Notes under the pieces: generated by a model
Seen by the model: only the letters and a program-made list of their open reading frames with translations
What the model was told of the DNA's origin: nothing
Databases searched by the model: none
Made by a program: the position numbers and the translations under genes
Shown here: piece after piece, positions 1 to 8,400 of the stretch
Numbering within the stretch: position 1 is the stretch's first letter
Layout of the letters: every line of letters starts with the position of its first letter
Assembly: GCA_023485185.1 (NCBI GenBank)
Contig: JAMCZP010000232.1
Span: 1 to 14,564 of the forward strand
Direction of reading: 5' to 3'
Source of the DNA: Gammaproteobacteria bacterium
Lineage (GTDB): Bacteria > Pseudomonadota > Gammaproteobacteria > Pseudomonadales > Halomonadaceae
DNA length: 14,564 nt

Positions 1-2
1 GC

Positions 3-281
3 AACGATGCCGAGAGCTTGATGCGTGCGGCGTTAATGGGGCAAGGGTTGGTGATGTTTCCTACTTGGCTAATTGCAGACGAGCTAGCCTCAGGCATGCT
101 GTTACCAGTACTCGAAGGGTGGGAGTGCGAGGTCATGCCGGGTAGGCGGGACATTCACGTGCTTTATGCCCAGCGCCGCCTGCACACGCGCAAGGTGAGC
201 GCTTTTCTGGAGCATCTATTTGAGACGGTCGGGCCTACGCCGCACTGGGACTGCTGGCGCGAGCGGAAAGCTGTTAACTAG
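3..281 (+). CDS. LysR-type transcriptional regulator, C-terminal fragment (5' end outside window)
   Basis: Only the last 92 residues are present; the reading frame is open from the window edge to the TAA at 279-281. The start of the fragment (acidic residues, then an 'MRAALMGQGLVMFPTWLIADELASG' type stretch followed by 'LLPVL') is the signature of the second subdomain of the periplasmic-binding-protein-like effector domain of LysR regulators, where an Ala/Gly-rich helix leads to a 'G-L-P-W-L' segment. LysR proteins are cytoplasmic DNA-binding regulators with an N-terminal winged helix, which is not visible here. The effector and target genes cannot be told. Its 3' end overlaps the convergent downstream gene by 8 bases. 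I read it as resident chromosome outside the island. The family call is good, the exact member unknown. Confidence 0.8.
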   Translation, partial: NDAESLMRAALMGQGLVMFPTWLIADELASGMLLPVLEGWECEVMPGRRDIHVLYAQRRLHTRKVSAFLEHLFETVGPTPHWDCWRERKAVN

Positions 282-666
282 CGTCTTGCCAGTCGCCACT
301 GCTGATCTTCGACTGCTCTTCAACATTCGCGTTGAAAAGATAACACCAGGCTTCCCCGTGTCGGGTAGCCAGCACCGCTCGGTCGTATACACCTTCATTA
401 GGTGCGTGGTGAAAATAGTCTTCCAACTGATCAAGCCGTTTTAATTGCTGGGCGTTGATGGCATAAATTTCGACCACGGAGCCATTTGAAGGGGCTAATT
501 TAGCTCCCGGGTAGGGACCAAGATCATACAGGGTAATAGCGGCCAAGCGGTCATGGCCGATGAGTGTCGCGCCTTCAAGCCAGTGGTGATTACGTTGCCC
601 CTGTTTCAACGTGCCGTAGACAGCTACCCTTGGGCAGCGCTGAATATCGCGCTGTAAGTGATCCAT
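274..666 (-). CDS. Gamma-glutamylcyclotransferase-family (AIG2/YtfP-like) protein
   Basis: A 130-aa protein, the normal size for the small bacterial gamma-glutamylcyclotransferase (GGCT) fold. The signature 'VYGTLKQG' lies at residues 16-23 (substrate-binding loop), and the acidic residue that acts as general acid/base is best matched by E82 in 'LDQLEDY'. Y94 in 'VYDR' is also typical. Enzymes of this fold cyclise gamma-glutamyl groups to 5-oxoproline, but the substrate of small bacterial members is often unknown, so I give no specific reaction. The ATG at 666 is well supported: GGAGGTGA sits 5 bases upstream on the minus strand. The gene is convergent with the LysR gene and overlaps its end by 8 bases. 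A terminator-like hairpin lies just upstream of it (694-726). Confidence 0.88.
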   Translation of the reverse strand: MDHLQRDIQRCPRVAVYGTLKQGQRNHHWLEGATLIGHDRLAAITLYDLGPYPGAKLAPSNGSVVEIYAINAQQLKRLDQLEDYFHHAPNEGVYDRAVLATRHGEAWCYLFNANVEEQSKISSGDWQDAS

Positions 667-692
667 CGTGTCACCTCCATAATCGGTAGGCG

Positions 693-748
693 CAAAAAAG
701 CCGCTACCTTTCGGTAACGGCTTTTTCTATGTTTGGTAGCGGGGACCG
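693..748. repeat. Direct repeat copy 1 (terminator plus tRNA acceptor end)
   Basis: These 56 bases match 844-899 at 55 positions; the one difference is G versus A in the spacer between the hairpin and the tRNA end. The repeat covers a complete terminator hairpin and the first 14 bases of a tRNA 3' end read on the minus strand. The two copies are 151 bases apart. Confidence 0.9.
694..726. terminator. Bidirectional rho-independent terminator, copy 1
   Basis: A perfect-looking 9-bp stem, GCCGCTACC pairing with GGTAACGGC (one G-T pair), closes a TTTC loop. It is flanked by AAAAAA on the left and TTTTT on the right, so it can stop transcription in either direction. On the minus strand it would terminate the tRNA gene that once lay to its right. 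Confidence 0.85.
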
Positions 749-783
749 CTGGGTTTGAAATAAAAAGCGAACCGATGACCTTC
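734..783 (-). pseudogene. Degenerate tRNA 3'-end remnant (copy 1)
   Basis: On the minus strand this ends with the acceptor strand and CCA (734-747) identical to copy 2 at 885-898. The matching anticodon-arm/T-arm segment follows at 769-783 (equal to 905-919). Between them copy 1 has 21 bases where copy 2 has 6, so the T-loop is interrupted by about 15 extra bases. Beyond 783 the similarity ends. It cannot make a functional tRNA. It is probably the scar of an earlier integration at the same tRNA site. Confidence 0.7.
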
Positions 784-843
784 CAAGGTGATGATAATCT
801 GAACATGACGCCTTTTTCAAAGACTCTTTATAAAGTTCAGACA

Positions 844-899
844 CAAAAAAGCCGCTACCTTTCGGTAACGGCTTTTTCTATATTTGGTAGCGGGGACCG
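844..899. repeat. Direct repeat copy 2 (terminator plus tRNA acceptor end)
   Basis: Second copy of the 56-bp repeat at 693-748, with 55 of 56 positions identical. Here it runs on without interruption into an intact T-arm and anticodon loop, so this is the better preserved copy. Confidence 0.9.
845..877. terminator. Bidirectional rho-independent terminator, copy 2
   Basis: Same hairpin as copy 1 (GCCGCTACC / GGTAACGGC, TTTC loop) with A-run and T-run flanks. It lies 8 bases beyond the CCA end of the tRNA fragment on the minus strand, the normal position of a tRNA terminator. Confidence 0.85.
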
Positions 900-933
900 G
901 ATTTGAACCGATGACCTTCGGGTTATGAGCCGG
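885..933 (-). pseudogene. 3' part of a tRNA-Met-like (CAU) gene; likely island attachment site
   Basis: Read on the minus strand, this gives an anticodon loop CTCATAA, the stem strand CCCGA, then a variable region, a T-arm with GGTTCAAATCC, the acceptor strand CCCCGCT, A and CCA. The anticodon loop and 3' stem strand resemble bacterial initiator tRNA-Met, but U rather than A precedes the discriminator base. The 5' half is missing: only two bases of the opposite anticodon stem strand pair before the sequence changes. Elements that integrate into tRNA genes rebuild the tRNA at one end and leave a 3' fragment at the other. I infer this is the displaced fragment, with host DNA to the left and the island to the right. 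Confidence 0.72.
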
Positions 934-1383
934 ATTGACTTGGGTTTCCTTACGTTCCCTTTTTTGTTGTTATTTGCAAAAAATGCCCGCTATGTATAGA
1001 TTTTTGCGGTTTTTTAAAATGCTGGCTAGGTAATTTAAGGACAATTGCGTACACTGAGTACTGTCACAAAATTAAAAGCTAAATTTACAGCATAAATGAC
1101 CGTTAGGCTGCCACTGAGTATCAGATTGGCGTGAATGTCATTGCAGGCTGGAGACAAACCCACCCGAGGAACCCATGCTGCCGTAATTTGCTACGTCGGC
1201 ATTATCGCGAGCGAGGACAACGCTTGGGCGAGAAGTGAAAGTTAAACGGTTCAGGCTAGGCTGACGTAGCAAAAACCTTCACGATATTGTCGGCAAGCTT
1301 CTGATCAATTCGGTGGACGCTAGCAAATAATGTGGTGGGAATAATGCTCGAAACCGAGCTGGATGATTAATACAGGAGTGCGC
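934..1383. other. Gene-free left end of the island
   Basis: No convincing gene is seen in these 450 bases; the frames are short, and I recognise no product in them. The first third is AT-rich, unlike the rest of the window. It contains an 11-bp perfect inverted repeat (1187-1197 and 1263-1273). The promoter of the downstream nuclease and recombinase genes should lie here, but I cannot place a -10/-35 pair with confidence. Confidence 0.5.
1187..1273. repeat. 11-bp inverted repeat, 65-bp spacer
   Basis: TTTGCTACGTC at 1187-1197 is repeated as its exact reverse complement, GACGTAGCAAA, at 1263-1273. The pair lies upstream of the Rpn gene and just inside the presumed island end. It could be a binding site for a recombinase or regulator. 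A chance occurrence cannot be excluded. Confidence 0.45.
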
Positions 1384-2343
1384 ATGGCCGACACTAATCA
1401 CAAACATCATGATACTGGCTACAAGGAGTTGTTCAGCTATCCTGAGTTCGTTCAGCAGTTGATTGAAGGCTTTGCACCCGCCGAGATTGCCCAGCTGATG
1501 GACTTCACCACGTTGAAGCAACACAGCGGCTACTACATCACTCCGATGTTTGAAGAGAAGATCGAGGACGTGGTGTGGTCGGTTAACGTCACTTGGGAAG
1601 GTGTAACCCAGGAGGTGTATCTGTATATCTTGCTGGAATTTCAGTCCTCGGTAGATCGCACTATGCCGATCCGGCTAATGCACTACGTGGCCTGCTTCTA
1701 CAGCGAACTGCTCAAGCAAAAAGTCATTACGCCAAGCCAAGGCTTACCGCCCGTGTTTCCGGTGGTGCTCTATAATGGCTCGAAGCCTTGGACGGCACCA
1801 TTAGATGTTTTTGAGATGATTACCCCTGAGCCGCGGGGCTTCCTTCGCGCCTATCAGCCACACCTGCGCTACTACCTAGTGGACGAGGCGCGCTATACTG
1901 ACGAACAGTTAGGTTTGGTACAAACCCCGCTGAGCGGGGTGTTTAGTATCGAGAAAGCTTCTAAAGACCGCCAGGGGCTCCAGCAGGCTGTGGATCGGAT
2001 CGTGGCAATCATCCAGGCTGGCCCCCACAAGGATCGGATTGATAAAATTATCACCCGCTGGCTTAAGCGTCATTTGCAGCGGCTTGGGGCTGAGGTCAAT
2101 CTGGATCAGCTCAACAGTTTGGTGGAGGATAAAGATATGTTGGCAGAGAATCTCGAAAGCTGGGCTCAAAAAGAGCGGCAAGCTGGTGTCGAGGGTACGT
2201 TACGTAAGCTCATCACGCTAAAGTTTGGTGAGATTCCTGACTGGGCAGATATGCGCCTAGAACAAGCGAGCGAGGCGCAAATAGATACTTGGGTAACTAA
2301 GATTCTAACCGCCAATTCACTTGATGAGCTATTCGGCGACTGA
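1384..2343 (+). CDS. Rpn-family recombination-promoting nuclease / putative transposase (PD-(D/E)XK)
   Basis: A 319-aa protein. The N-terminal 'DTGYKELFS' motif (residues 10-18), then 'EDVVWSV' with D61, and 'LLEFQSSVD' with E85 and Q87, are the conserved blocks of Rpn-type PD-(D/E)XK nucleases (formerly transposase_31). Family members cut DNA and raise RecA-independent recombination. Whether this one transposes is unknown. I prefer the ATG at 1384 because AGGAG lies 5 bases upstream (1374-1378); an in-frame ATG at 1363 would add seven unusual residues and has no ribosome site. The C-terminal region (from about residue 240) has the charged 'DMLAENLESWAQKERQ' type helix common in the family. 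The gene lies 95 bases before the recombinase operon in the same direction and may be co-transcribed with it. Confidence 0.88.
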   Translation: MADTNHKHHDTGYKELFSYPEFVQQLIEGFAPAEIAQLMDFTTLKQHSGYYITPMFEEKIEDVVWSVNVTWEGVTQEVYLYILLEFQSSVDRTMPIRLMHYVACFYSELLKQKVITPSQGLPPVFPVVLYNGSKPWTAPLDVFEMITPEPRGFLRAYQPHLRYYLVDEARYTDEQLGLVQTPLSGVFSIEKASKDRQGLQQAVDRIVAIIQAGPHKDRIDKIITRWLKRHLQRLGAEVNLDQLNSLVEDKDMLAENLESWAQKERQAGVEGTLRKLITLKFGEIPDWADMRLEQASEAQIDTWVTKILTANSLDELFGD

Positions 2344-2442
2344 CGTTCCTTCGTAGAGATGCGAAATATGCTGGCTGAAAATTTAGGCAATCTTGCTGAA
2401 AAAGAGCGCCGCCAAGGAGGCGATCAACGAGGAATGTTGTGA
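2344..2442 (+). pseudogene. Vestigial duplicate of the Rpn C-terminal helix
   Basis: The frame of the Rpn gene stays open after its TGA and reads '..VEMRNMLAENLGNLAEKERRQGG..' before stopping at 2440-2442. This closely copies the gene's own residues around nucleotides 2128-2186 ('..VEDKDMLAENLESWAQKERQAG..'). It looks like the leftover of a tandem Rpn copy or of a duplicated C-terminal repeat. It has no catalytic part. Its end overlaps the start of the next gene by four bases. Confidence 0.55.
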
Positions 2443-2966
2443 CAAGTTTGCCAATATCGAAGATCAAATCCCCTTCCGGAGCGCTCGCTGAGATTGAGCG
2501 GGTCAGTATTAATATTGCCAATCAATTGCCCGTGTCGTCATGGCTGAATGCTGAATTAGCCGATACCTTACTTGCCTACCATCCCGTTTCTGTGCAAAAG
2601 GTCTCGAGGCATTACGAAGCTGTCAGTGGATTTCGCGCGTTTCATGCCGTTAGTGCCTTGCTGGATCCAGAGGCCTCCATCTCGGTAGGCATCACAGATG
2701 CTCACGAATCTGATCTGGTCAGAGGAGCGTTGTTTGAGCTTATTAGCCATAGCCTGATGCACTGTCCTGAGGCTGTGGATGCGAAAGAGCGCGTCTATCG
2801 ACAGTTAAAAGAGCTCTCCATTACGCTGCGTAAGACGCACGGCATCAAGGTGCCTAAGAGTCTGTCCACACGCAATCTAAAGGCATTAATGGGACTAGAA
2901 GAGCGCCGCATCACGCATTCAAGGAAGCGAAAATCAGAACTCCAGCGGATCATGGAGTCCCAGTGA
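2439..2966 (+). CDS. gmtX: Small first protein of a three-gene recombinase operon (GmtX-like)
   Basis: A 175-aa soluble protein with a predicted mostly helical character and a very basic C-terminus ('RRITHSRKRKSELQR'). I see no catalytic motif, signal peptide or membrane segment. Translation starts at GTG 2439: the frame is closed by TGA at 2397-2399, no ATG lies between, and GAGG sits at 2429-2432, six bases upstream. It is followed after one base by the 829-aa gene. Assignment to GmtX of the Gamma-Mobile-Trio rests on size, position as the small partner and the two large recombinase-like neighbours, not on a residue-level match. By analogy with TnpC of Tn554 it may be an accessory factor for recombination or orientation, which is inference. 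The operon reading is firm; the symbol is tentative. Confidence 0.6.
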   Translation: MTSLPISKIKSPSGALAEIERVSINIANQLPVSSWLNAELADTLLAYHPVSVQKVSRHYEAVSGFRAFHAVSALLDPEASISVGITDAHESDLVRGALFELISHSLMHCPEAVDAKERVYRQLKELSITLRKTHGIKVPKSLSTRNLKALMGLEERRITHSRKRKSELQRIMESQ

Positions 2967-2967
2967 C

Positions 2968-5457
2968 ATGGTGATGCAAGCAGATTTGGAGAAATTGGCA
3001 ACTTTGAGTAGCGTGGAGCTTTCCAGAATAGAAAAGCTGCTTGCGCTGCTGAAAGCGCCGGATGATCTAACCCACCTTCTCCTAGTTATGGAAAACTTGA
3101 ACCGTGCTTTACAAGCAGTTCAAAGAAGCCAAAAAATTCGGGAGGATCTTGATGATGCGACCGAGAAAAAGGAGGAGAAAGACCTCTTTCATTACCTTCC
3201 TGTCATTATCCAGATTATCGCCGTGCTGAAGGGATTTGATCGCGAAAGCTGCCCAGAGACGTGGTTAGATCAGTCGGGGAAGCAGCGCGGCATTATCAAT
3301 GACCACCCTGAATGGGCGATGCTGATTCTTACCCCCGATGCTGAGTGCTATGGCAATGATGCGTATTGGCAGCATACCGGTGTAGTTATGGCGTGCTCAG
3401 CCGTTCAGCGAAAGCGGCACCAAGCGCATATTGGTTCCGAAATCACCGCTGCTTGTCGTGATATCCGGACGATTGGCAATGGCAAGAAGTCTCTCGGGCT
3501 GTTGGTAGAGATTGAGATGGACGCCACGCTCAAAAGCTATCACAAACAATATCTGCTGGAGGGCGACGAGATCCTCGAGCCGCTGTCGGGTATCGAGTTG
3601 CTCGTTCGAAAAGTACTCGGCCATAAGGGAAAGACGAGAGACGGTGGGGGTGGGGGTGGCCACCCGGCCCGAACGATCGAGCGGCGCGTTGATGTGTCGG
3701 ATTCGGATGACGAGGAAAATGAGGGGCCAGAAAAGTCGATGCAACTGTTGGAATCGGCCGGTGACGAGCAGGCGCAGGGCCGTCAGCGTGCCGCCGGTTT
3801 GCACCCCAAAGAATCCCAGACACTGCGTGCTGTTTCCTTCACGGAAAGTAAAGCATCACCGACATTAGGGTTTGATCTAAGGGACTTGATCCGGCGCCAG
3901 AGCAGCCGTATCCAACATATCAGCCAGTCCAACCAGAGGCTTCCTTTTCGCTACGCCAGCTTAAGTCGGGTCGAGCTATCGCTGGCGGCGAAAGCAGCTT
4001 TCGAGCTATTTACGGGCCGAGGCCGCTTTGAAAAGCGTGATGACGAAGATGTCTATGCCGGTCTACTGCTGCTGTTGATGATCTGGCTTGGACGTCCCGT
4101 CGAGCAGATTCTGGGGATGCGGGTCTATAACCATCGACATGAGCTACCGAAACACCGCAAGGACGTACTCGCTTTTTTGATTGAAGAGCACGCCTTTGTA
4201 CTCCCCATTCCGTCGCCGGAGTGGCGTAACAGTCTCCAGGACGACGCAAAGAAACTGCTCTTTACAGCCGGTGGGAGCACGCCTGCATTGGTGGATGAGG
4301 TAGTGGTGGTCGCCAGTCCCGTGCGGATGGGGAAGTTTATCTCGCGCCTCAGCTTGGTGCGGAAAAGTCGGACAAAATATCGCGAACTGTTTCCCGAATG
4401 GCGTTATGGCGGCATTGAGGAGGCAATGCGGGCGGCGGTTTCAAAGATCAACCGCGCCCACCATATGCGGCTGACACCCCGTCGCATCAGTCAAGCGCTG
4501 TTCGATGAGATCGTCGGCCACTCCAGCGATTGGGTCGATGCTTACCTGTTGACCGGGCACCGTTTCACCGTCGCTGACGTGGCCGCACATTATTACAGCG
4601 TGCCGGCTGGCTATCTTGAGACACTCTATCATGCTGCTGCTGTTTCGCTGCGCAACAGCATTTATCAGTACCTTAGCGTAGAAGAAAAGCATTACTACGC
4701 CTTCAAACAAGTCGTTCAAAACAGGGGCGACCATGGCAGTAAGCTGAACCTCAAACCGATATTGCTGACACGCTTGGTCAAACACCTGAAAGGCGAACTG
4801 CGGGCAGCTAGGCGCCTTCAGCCTAGGGAGGAGACTTGGCGGCAAACGCATAATCATTACGTGGCTTATATCGCTTTCTGGTTACTGTTCGCAACGGGCT
4901 ACCGTGCTGTCAATGACTTGATTTTTCGCTGGCGGGAAATCGATTTTGCATCTGGTTTTCTAGCTATCTCCGATAAAGATGACGAAGCGATGAGTCAGGC
5001 ACGGGTGGCTTGGCTGTTGCCGGAATTGCGTGATCAATTACGCCAGTATGCAAGCCACTTGGAAGTTCTACAGGCTCGGCTTTATCAACGTGCATCTCTT
5101 TACGAGCACCTTGAAGCAGTGTTGAGTGAGCCTCAGCCAGACGTGCCGCTGATGTTCTTTATCAGTGACAGCTGGCAGATGGTTCAGCTCTCTCCAGAGA
5201 ATCTGCGGCGCCACGTACCGCTCTTTACGCTGCCAGTCAACGCAAGTCGGCACTATCTTCGCAGTGCTTTGCGTGCTGAAGGGGTTCGTGGCGAACTGGT
5301 TAATGCCTTTATGGGGCACGCTCAACAAGGGCAGGAGCCGTTTGGCGCTTTCTCTACCTTGACCCCCGTGGAAATGTTTCGGGAGCTAGCGCCTGTCCTC
5401 AGTAAAATGCGCCGGGAAGCGGGATGGACAGTGCAGCAGGGGCTAGCGGATGACTGA
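2968..5457 (+). CDS. gmtY: Large tyrosine-recombinase-like protein of the trio (GmtY-like), with two recombinase-like domains
   Basis: 829 aa, about twice a normal phage integrase. Residues 1-220 are helical with no known motif. A flexible linker follows: six glycines (226-231) and an acidic stretch (about 242-256). The middle (about 320-570) looks like a first recombinase domain: 'WLGR' (R376), 'TPRRIS' (R505/R506), 'TGH' (H531), and 'HYY' (Y542/Y543). The C-terminal part (about 610-829) is a clearer second domain: 'TGYR' (R646), K670, 'RHYLR' (H762, R765), 'MGH' (H784). The residue where Tyr is expected, 11 after that His, is F795. Tyrosine recombinases break and rejoin DNA through a covalent phosphotyrosine, so the second domain may be inactive. 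The start is ATG 2968, with GGAG at 2954-2957; in-frame GTG 2971 and ATG 2974 are alternatives. The end overlaps the next gene by 8 bases. Which large protein carries the GmtY and which the GmtZ name is not certain. Confidence 0.65.
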   Translation: MVMQADLEKLATLSSVELSRIEKLLALLKAPDDLTHLLLVMENLNRALQAVQRSQKIREDLDDATEKKEEKDLFHYLPVIIQIIAVLKGFDRESCPETWLDQSGKQRGIINDHPEWAMLILTPDAECYGNDAYWQHTGVVMACSAVQRKRHQAHIGSEITAACRDIRTIGNGKKSLGLLVEIEMDATLKSYHKQYLLEGDEILEPLSGIELLVRKVLGHKGKTRDGGGGGGHPARTIERRVDVSDSDDEENEGPEKSMQLLESAGDEQAQGRQRAAGLHPKESQTLRAVSFTESKASPTLGFDLRDLIRRQSSRIQHISQSNQRLPFRYASLSRVELSLAAKAAFELFTGRGRFEKRDDEDVYAGLLLLLMIWLGRPVEQILGMRVYNHRHELPKHRKDVLAFLIEEHAFVLPIPSPEWRNSLQDDAKKLLFTAGGSTPALVDEVVVVASPVRMGKFISRLSLVRKSRTKYRELFPEWRYGGIEEAMRAAVSKINRAHHMRLTPRRISQALFDEIVGHSSDWVDAYLLTGHRFTVADVAAHYYSVPAGYLETLYHAAAVSLRNSIYQYLSVEEKHYYAFKQVVQNRGDHGSKLNLKPILLTRLVKHLKGELRAARRLQPREETWRQTHNHYVAYIAFWLLFATGYRAVNDLIFRWREIDFASGFLAISDKDDEAMSQARVAWLLPELRDQLRQYASHLEVLQARLYQRASLYEHLEAVLSEPQPDVPLMFFISDSWQMVQLSPENLRRHVPLFTLPVNASRHYLRSALRAEGVRGELVNAFMGHAQQGQEPFGAFSTLTPVEMFRELAPVLSKMRREAGWTVQQGLADD

Positions 5458-8400
5458 CTATGTCGAGGAAGTTTGGAGCGGCTGGAAGCTAATACAAGTT
5501 CCGGAAGGGGCAGGTGGTGCCGAGGCACGCCATCGGCAGCATCTGCTAAATAGGCGTCGTCACCAAATGGCAGTGCTGGAACTGCTACAGGAAACGCACC
5601 CTGGCCTTGTCCGCGGTGAATCGGATGTCAGCGTGCCGACGGATATCGCCCAGCAGTGGGAAGAAGCCCTACAAACCGGTGACAACCGTTCAGTCGTCGA
5701 AATTCGCAACAAGGTTAACTTCTTATCACTGGGGCTGTCGCGTGGGCAGCGTGAGTTGGGGTGGGATGTGCGCGTTCCAGCGCCGCTGCACCTGGTCAGG
5801 CCAGCGGCGAGTCCTTTTACGCCTTTATCTTTCAAAAATTTAAGCGATTACCGTGACTGGTGCCAGCATGCCGATCATGAGATTAAGCAGCCAGACTTTC
5901 AGGCGATTCTTTGGAACGGCAATGGAAAAAAGGGACACCGTCGGCTTGAGCCTGAAATGATCAGTTGGGGGCTGTTTCTTTATTGTGTGATTGCCAATGA
6001 CGGCCTGCTGGGCAGCAAGCACCTGAACTCACTGCCATTGGCCACCACTACATTGGCAGTGCACGGGGCTTCTGCCTGGTTGGTGCTGCATGAGACGGTA
6101 CCGGACGGCATGCCAAAATCGAAACGGGTGTTGCCACGAAGCCGTTGGCTGTTGGGGGTGTCGGCCTTGGCGGTGTTGATGCGCCACATTCAGCATTTTG
6201 GCCATCCTGGCGAGAAGTGTGGCGGTTATCAGCAGGCCAGGACATATACCCAGACGGCTTGGCTGCACTTCTGTGGCGCTTTAAAGGCTGAGCCGGTATC
6301 ACTTCCGACGTTTAGCGAGCATGCCACGACCGCCTTTCGATTACATGTACCGGCTTATATCGTGAACAGCGCACACGGCAAACATCCAAGCACGTCAATT
6401 GCTGAAGAGCGTTGGCATCAGCTGCTCGCCGGTGGGTACGTAGAGCATACCAAGCCAAAAGCCGAGCAGGAGGATGTGCTTCCAGCAGCAGGATCCGGGC
6501 TAACGCCAATGGTGACCGAGCGTTGTGAGCGGGACCAACCGTTGTATGAAGGGCGTGCGCTGCTGAAATCGTTACACGATACGCTCTATAAGCGTCGTAA
6601 CCAGAAACGCCTCAAATTTCGAGACCTTTCTCGCGAGCTGGAAAGTGCCATTGTTGCTTCTCAGCGTATGGCTCCCATCATTGAATGCCTGTGTCGCTGG
6701 CTGCTGTTCCTGCATCAGAAGCAGAAGCGAAAGCAGTCGACGCTTTACAAGTATCTCGGTGTAAGCATGCCGCTTCTGCAGGCTTTGGGGGAGACGCCGG
6801 TTGATCAGGATCGGATGGATGCGCTTATTGAGGCCTATCAGTTCGTGGTCGAACAGGCCAAGACCGAGAAAAACCGCCACTACCGTTGGGCGGTGTTGCG
6901 CTCATTCCATTCTTTTCTCGTGATTGATCAAGGACTGGCCAATGTCTCTATGGTGTTTGCTGACGGTGGGATAACTGTCGCGCATCACGCCGATGCCAAT
7001 TGTCTGTCAGAGGATGAGTATCGTCTGATAGCTAGCTTTCTTACCTCCCGCTCGGCAAACATCATGGGGCAAATTCGCTATTGGATATTTGTGCTTGGAT
7101 TTCGCGCTGGTCTCAGGATAGGAGAAGCACTTTCCATTCAGCTAGATGATGTCTTGCTCCATCAAGAGGTGCAGGATACTGACGTTACTCTTCTGGTTCG
7201 TAACAACGAGTATGTGGGGGTTAAGAGCCATGATTCACGGCGGCAGCTTCCGCTTCATTATCTGCTGACAGACAGCGAGCTGGAAGCATTCAAGGCCTTC
7301 ATCGCCAATCGACAAGAGGTGACCCTTCACGGTCGTGTCATGCTGTTCGGTGAGGGGAGTGGTTCGGTGGCACCGCTACACGATGATGAGGTGCAGGCAG
7401 AGATCCACGAAGCCATGCGACGTATCACCGGGGATTACAGTCTGCGCTTTCATCACCTGCGTCATTCACTGGCTAATTATCTGTTGCTCTCTTTTCATGG
7501 GGTGGAGATACCCTGGACAGCGCCTTCCCATCATGCTTTTCTTTGGGACAAGGTCGCTGAGGGTCCCACGCGATCAGGGCTGTACTTTATCGCGCAGCTG
7601 ATGGGGCATGCGTCCCCCGATGTGACATTACGAAGCTACTTGCACTTTACCTGCCTGCTCCTTGACCATTATTGCCACAAGCAGTCCTCCTCGATGGAGA
7701 GCTGTATTCCGAGCCACGCAATTGCTCAGTTGGAACCCTTGGCCAACGTGCTCCAAATCAAGCCGGCGATCCTGCGTAAGTGGAAAGAGCGCTTCGGCGA
7801 AAATCCGCCACGTTGGCTTAATAAGGCCTTTCCCAAATGTTCTGTGATAGACGTAGCTCAGCAGGCGTTTGCCCCCTATCCTGAATTGCCAGCCAAGATA
7901 CTGCTTGAGCGCCAAGGTTTGAGTCAGCTATCGCTTGAGCAGGTTGCCGCCGCGCTGGATGCTTTGTATCAACGCGATTTTGACGACGTTGAGCATATCT
8001 TTAATTTGTGTAAAGGCGAGGCAGAGCGGCTAACTTTTTGCGCGCGGCGGGTTCTAACAGCGCGCACGCGGCAGGGGATGAGCGCGTTTCGTCACTACCG
8101 GATGACGAAAGGTAAGCAGCCAGCACCGAATGATTTCGCCCACCCACGCCTGGCAATGCCGCGCTCGCTGGTGGAACGCTCAGTGGCGAATGCGATGTAC
8201 CAAGCCATCTGGTCACGGTGGTTTAGCCATCATCCGGATGAATTGCGTAGGCATCTTCGTTTTTTCTACCGCTACCACCGTGCCACCGACGGTCATGTAT
8301 GGATTCGCGATGCCGATGATGGCTTGGCCTTTGTGAGTTGGGTGCTGGGTCTAGATGTTCACGTTAGAGCAGTCGTTGAGGTGACACCAAGTACGCGATC

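Noticed and set aside
931..941. GGATTGAC at the tRNA junction resembling the subterminal repeat of the IS1111-type element
   Set aside because: Only eight bases match and no other element sequence is present there; chance is sufficient.
3397..3804. Long antisense frames inside the recombinase genes (for example 135 aa here)
   Set aside because: They overlap a clearly coding gene with catalytic motifs, have no ribosome sites and no known motif.
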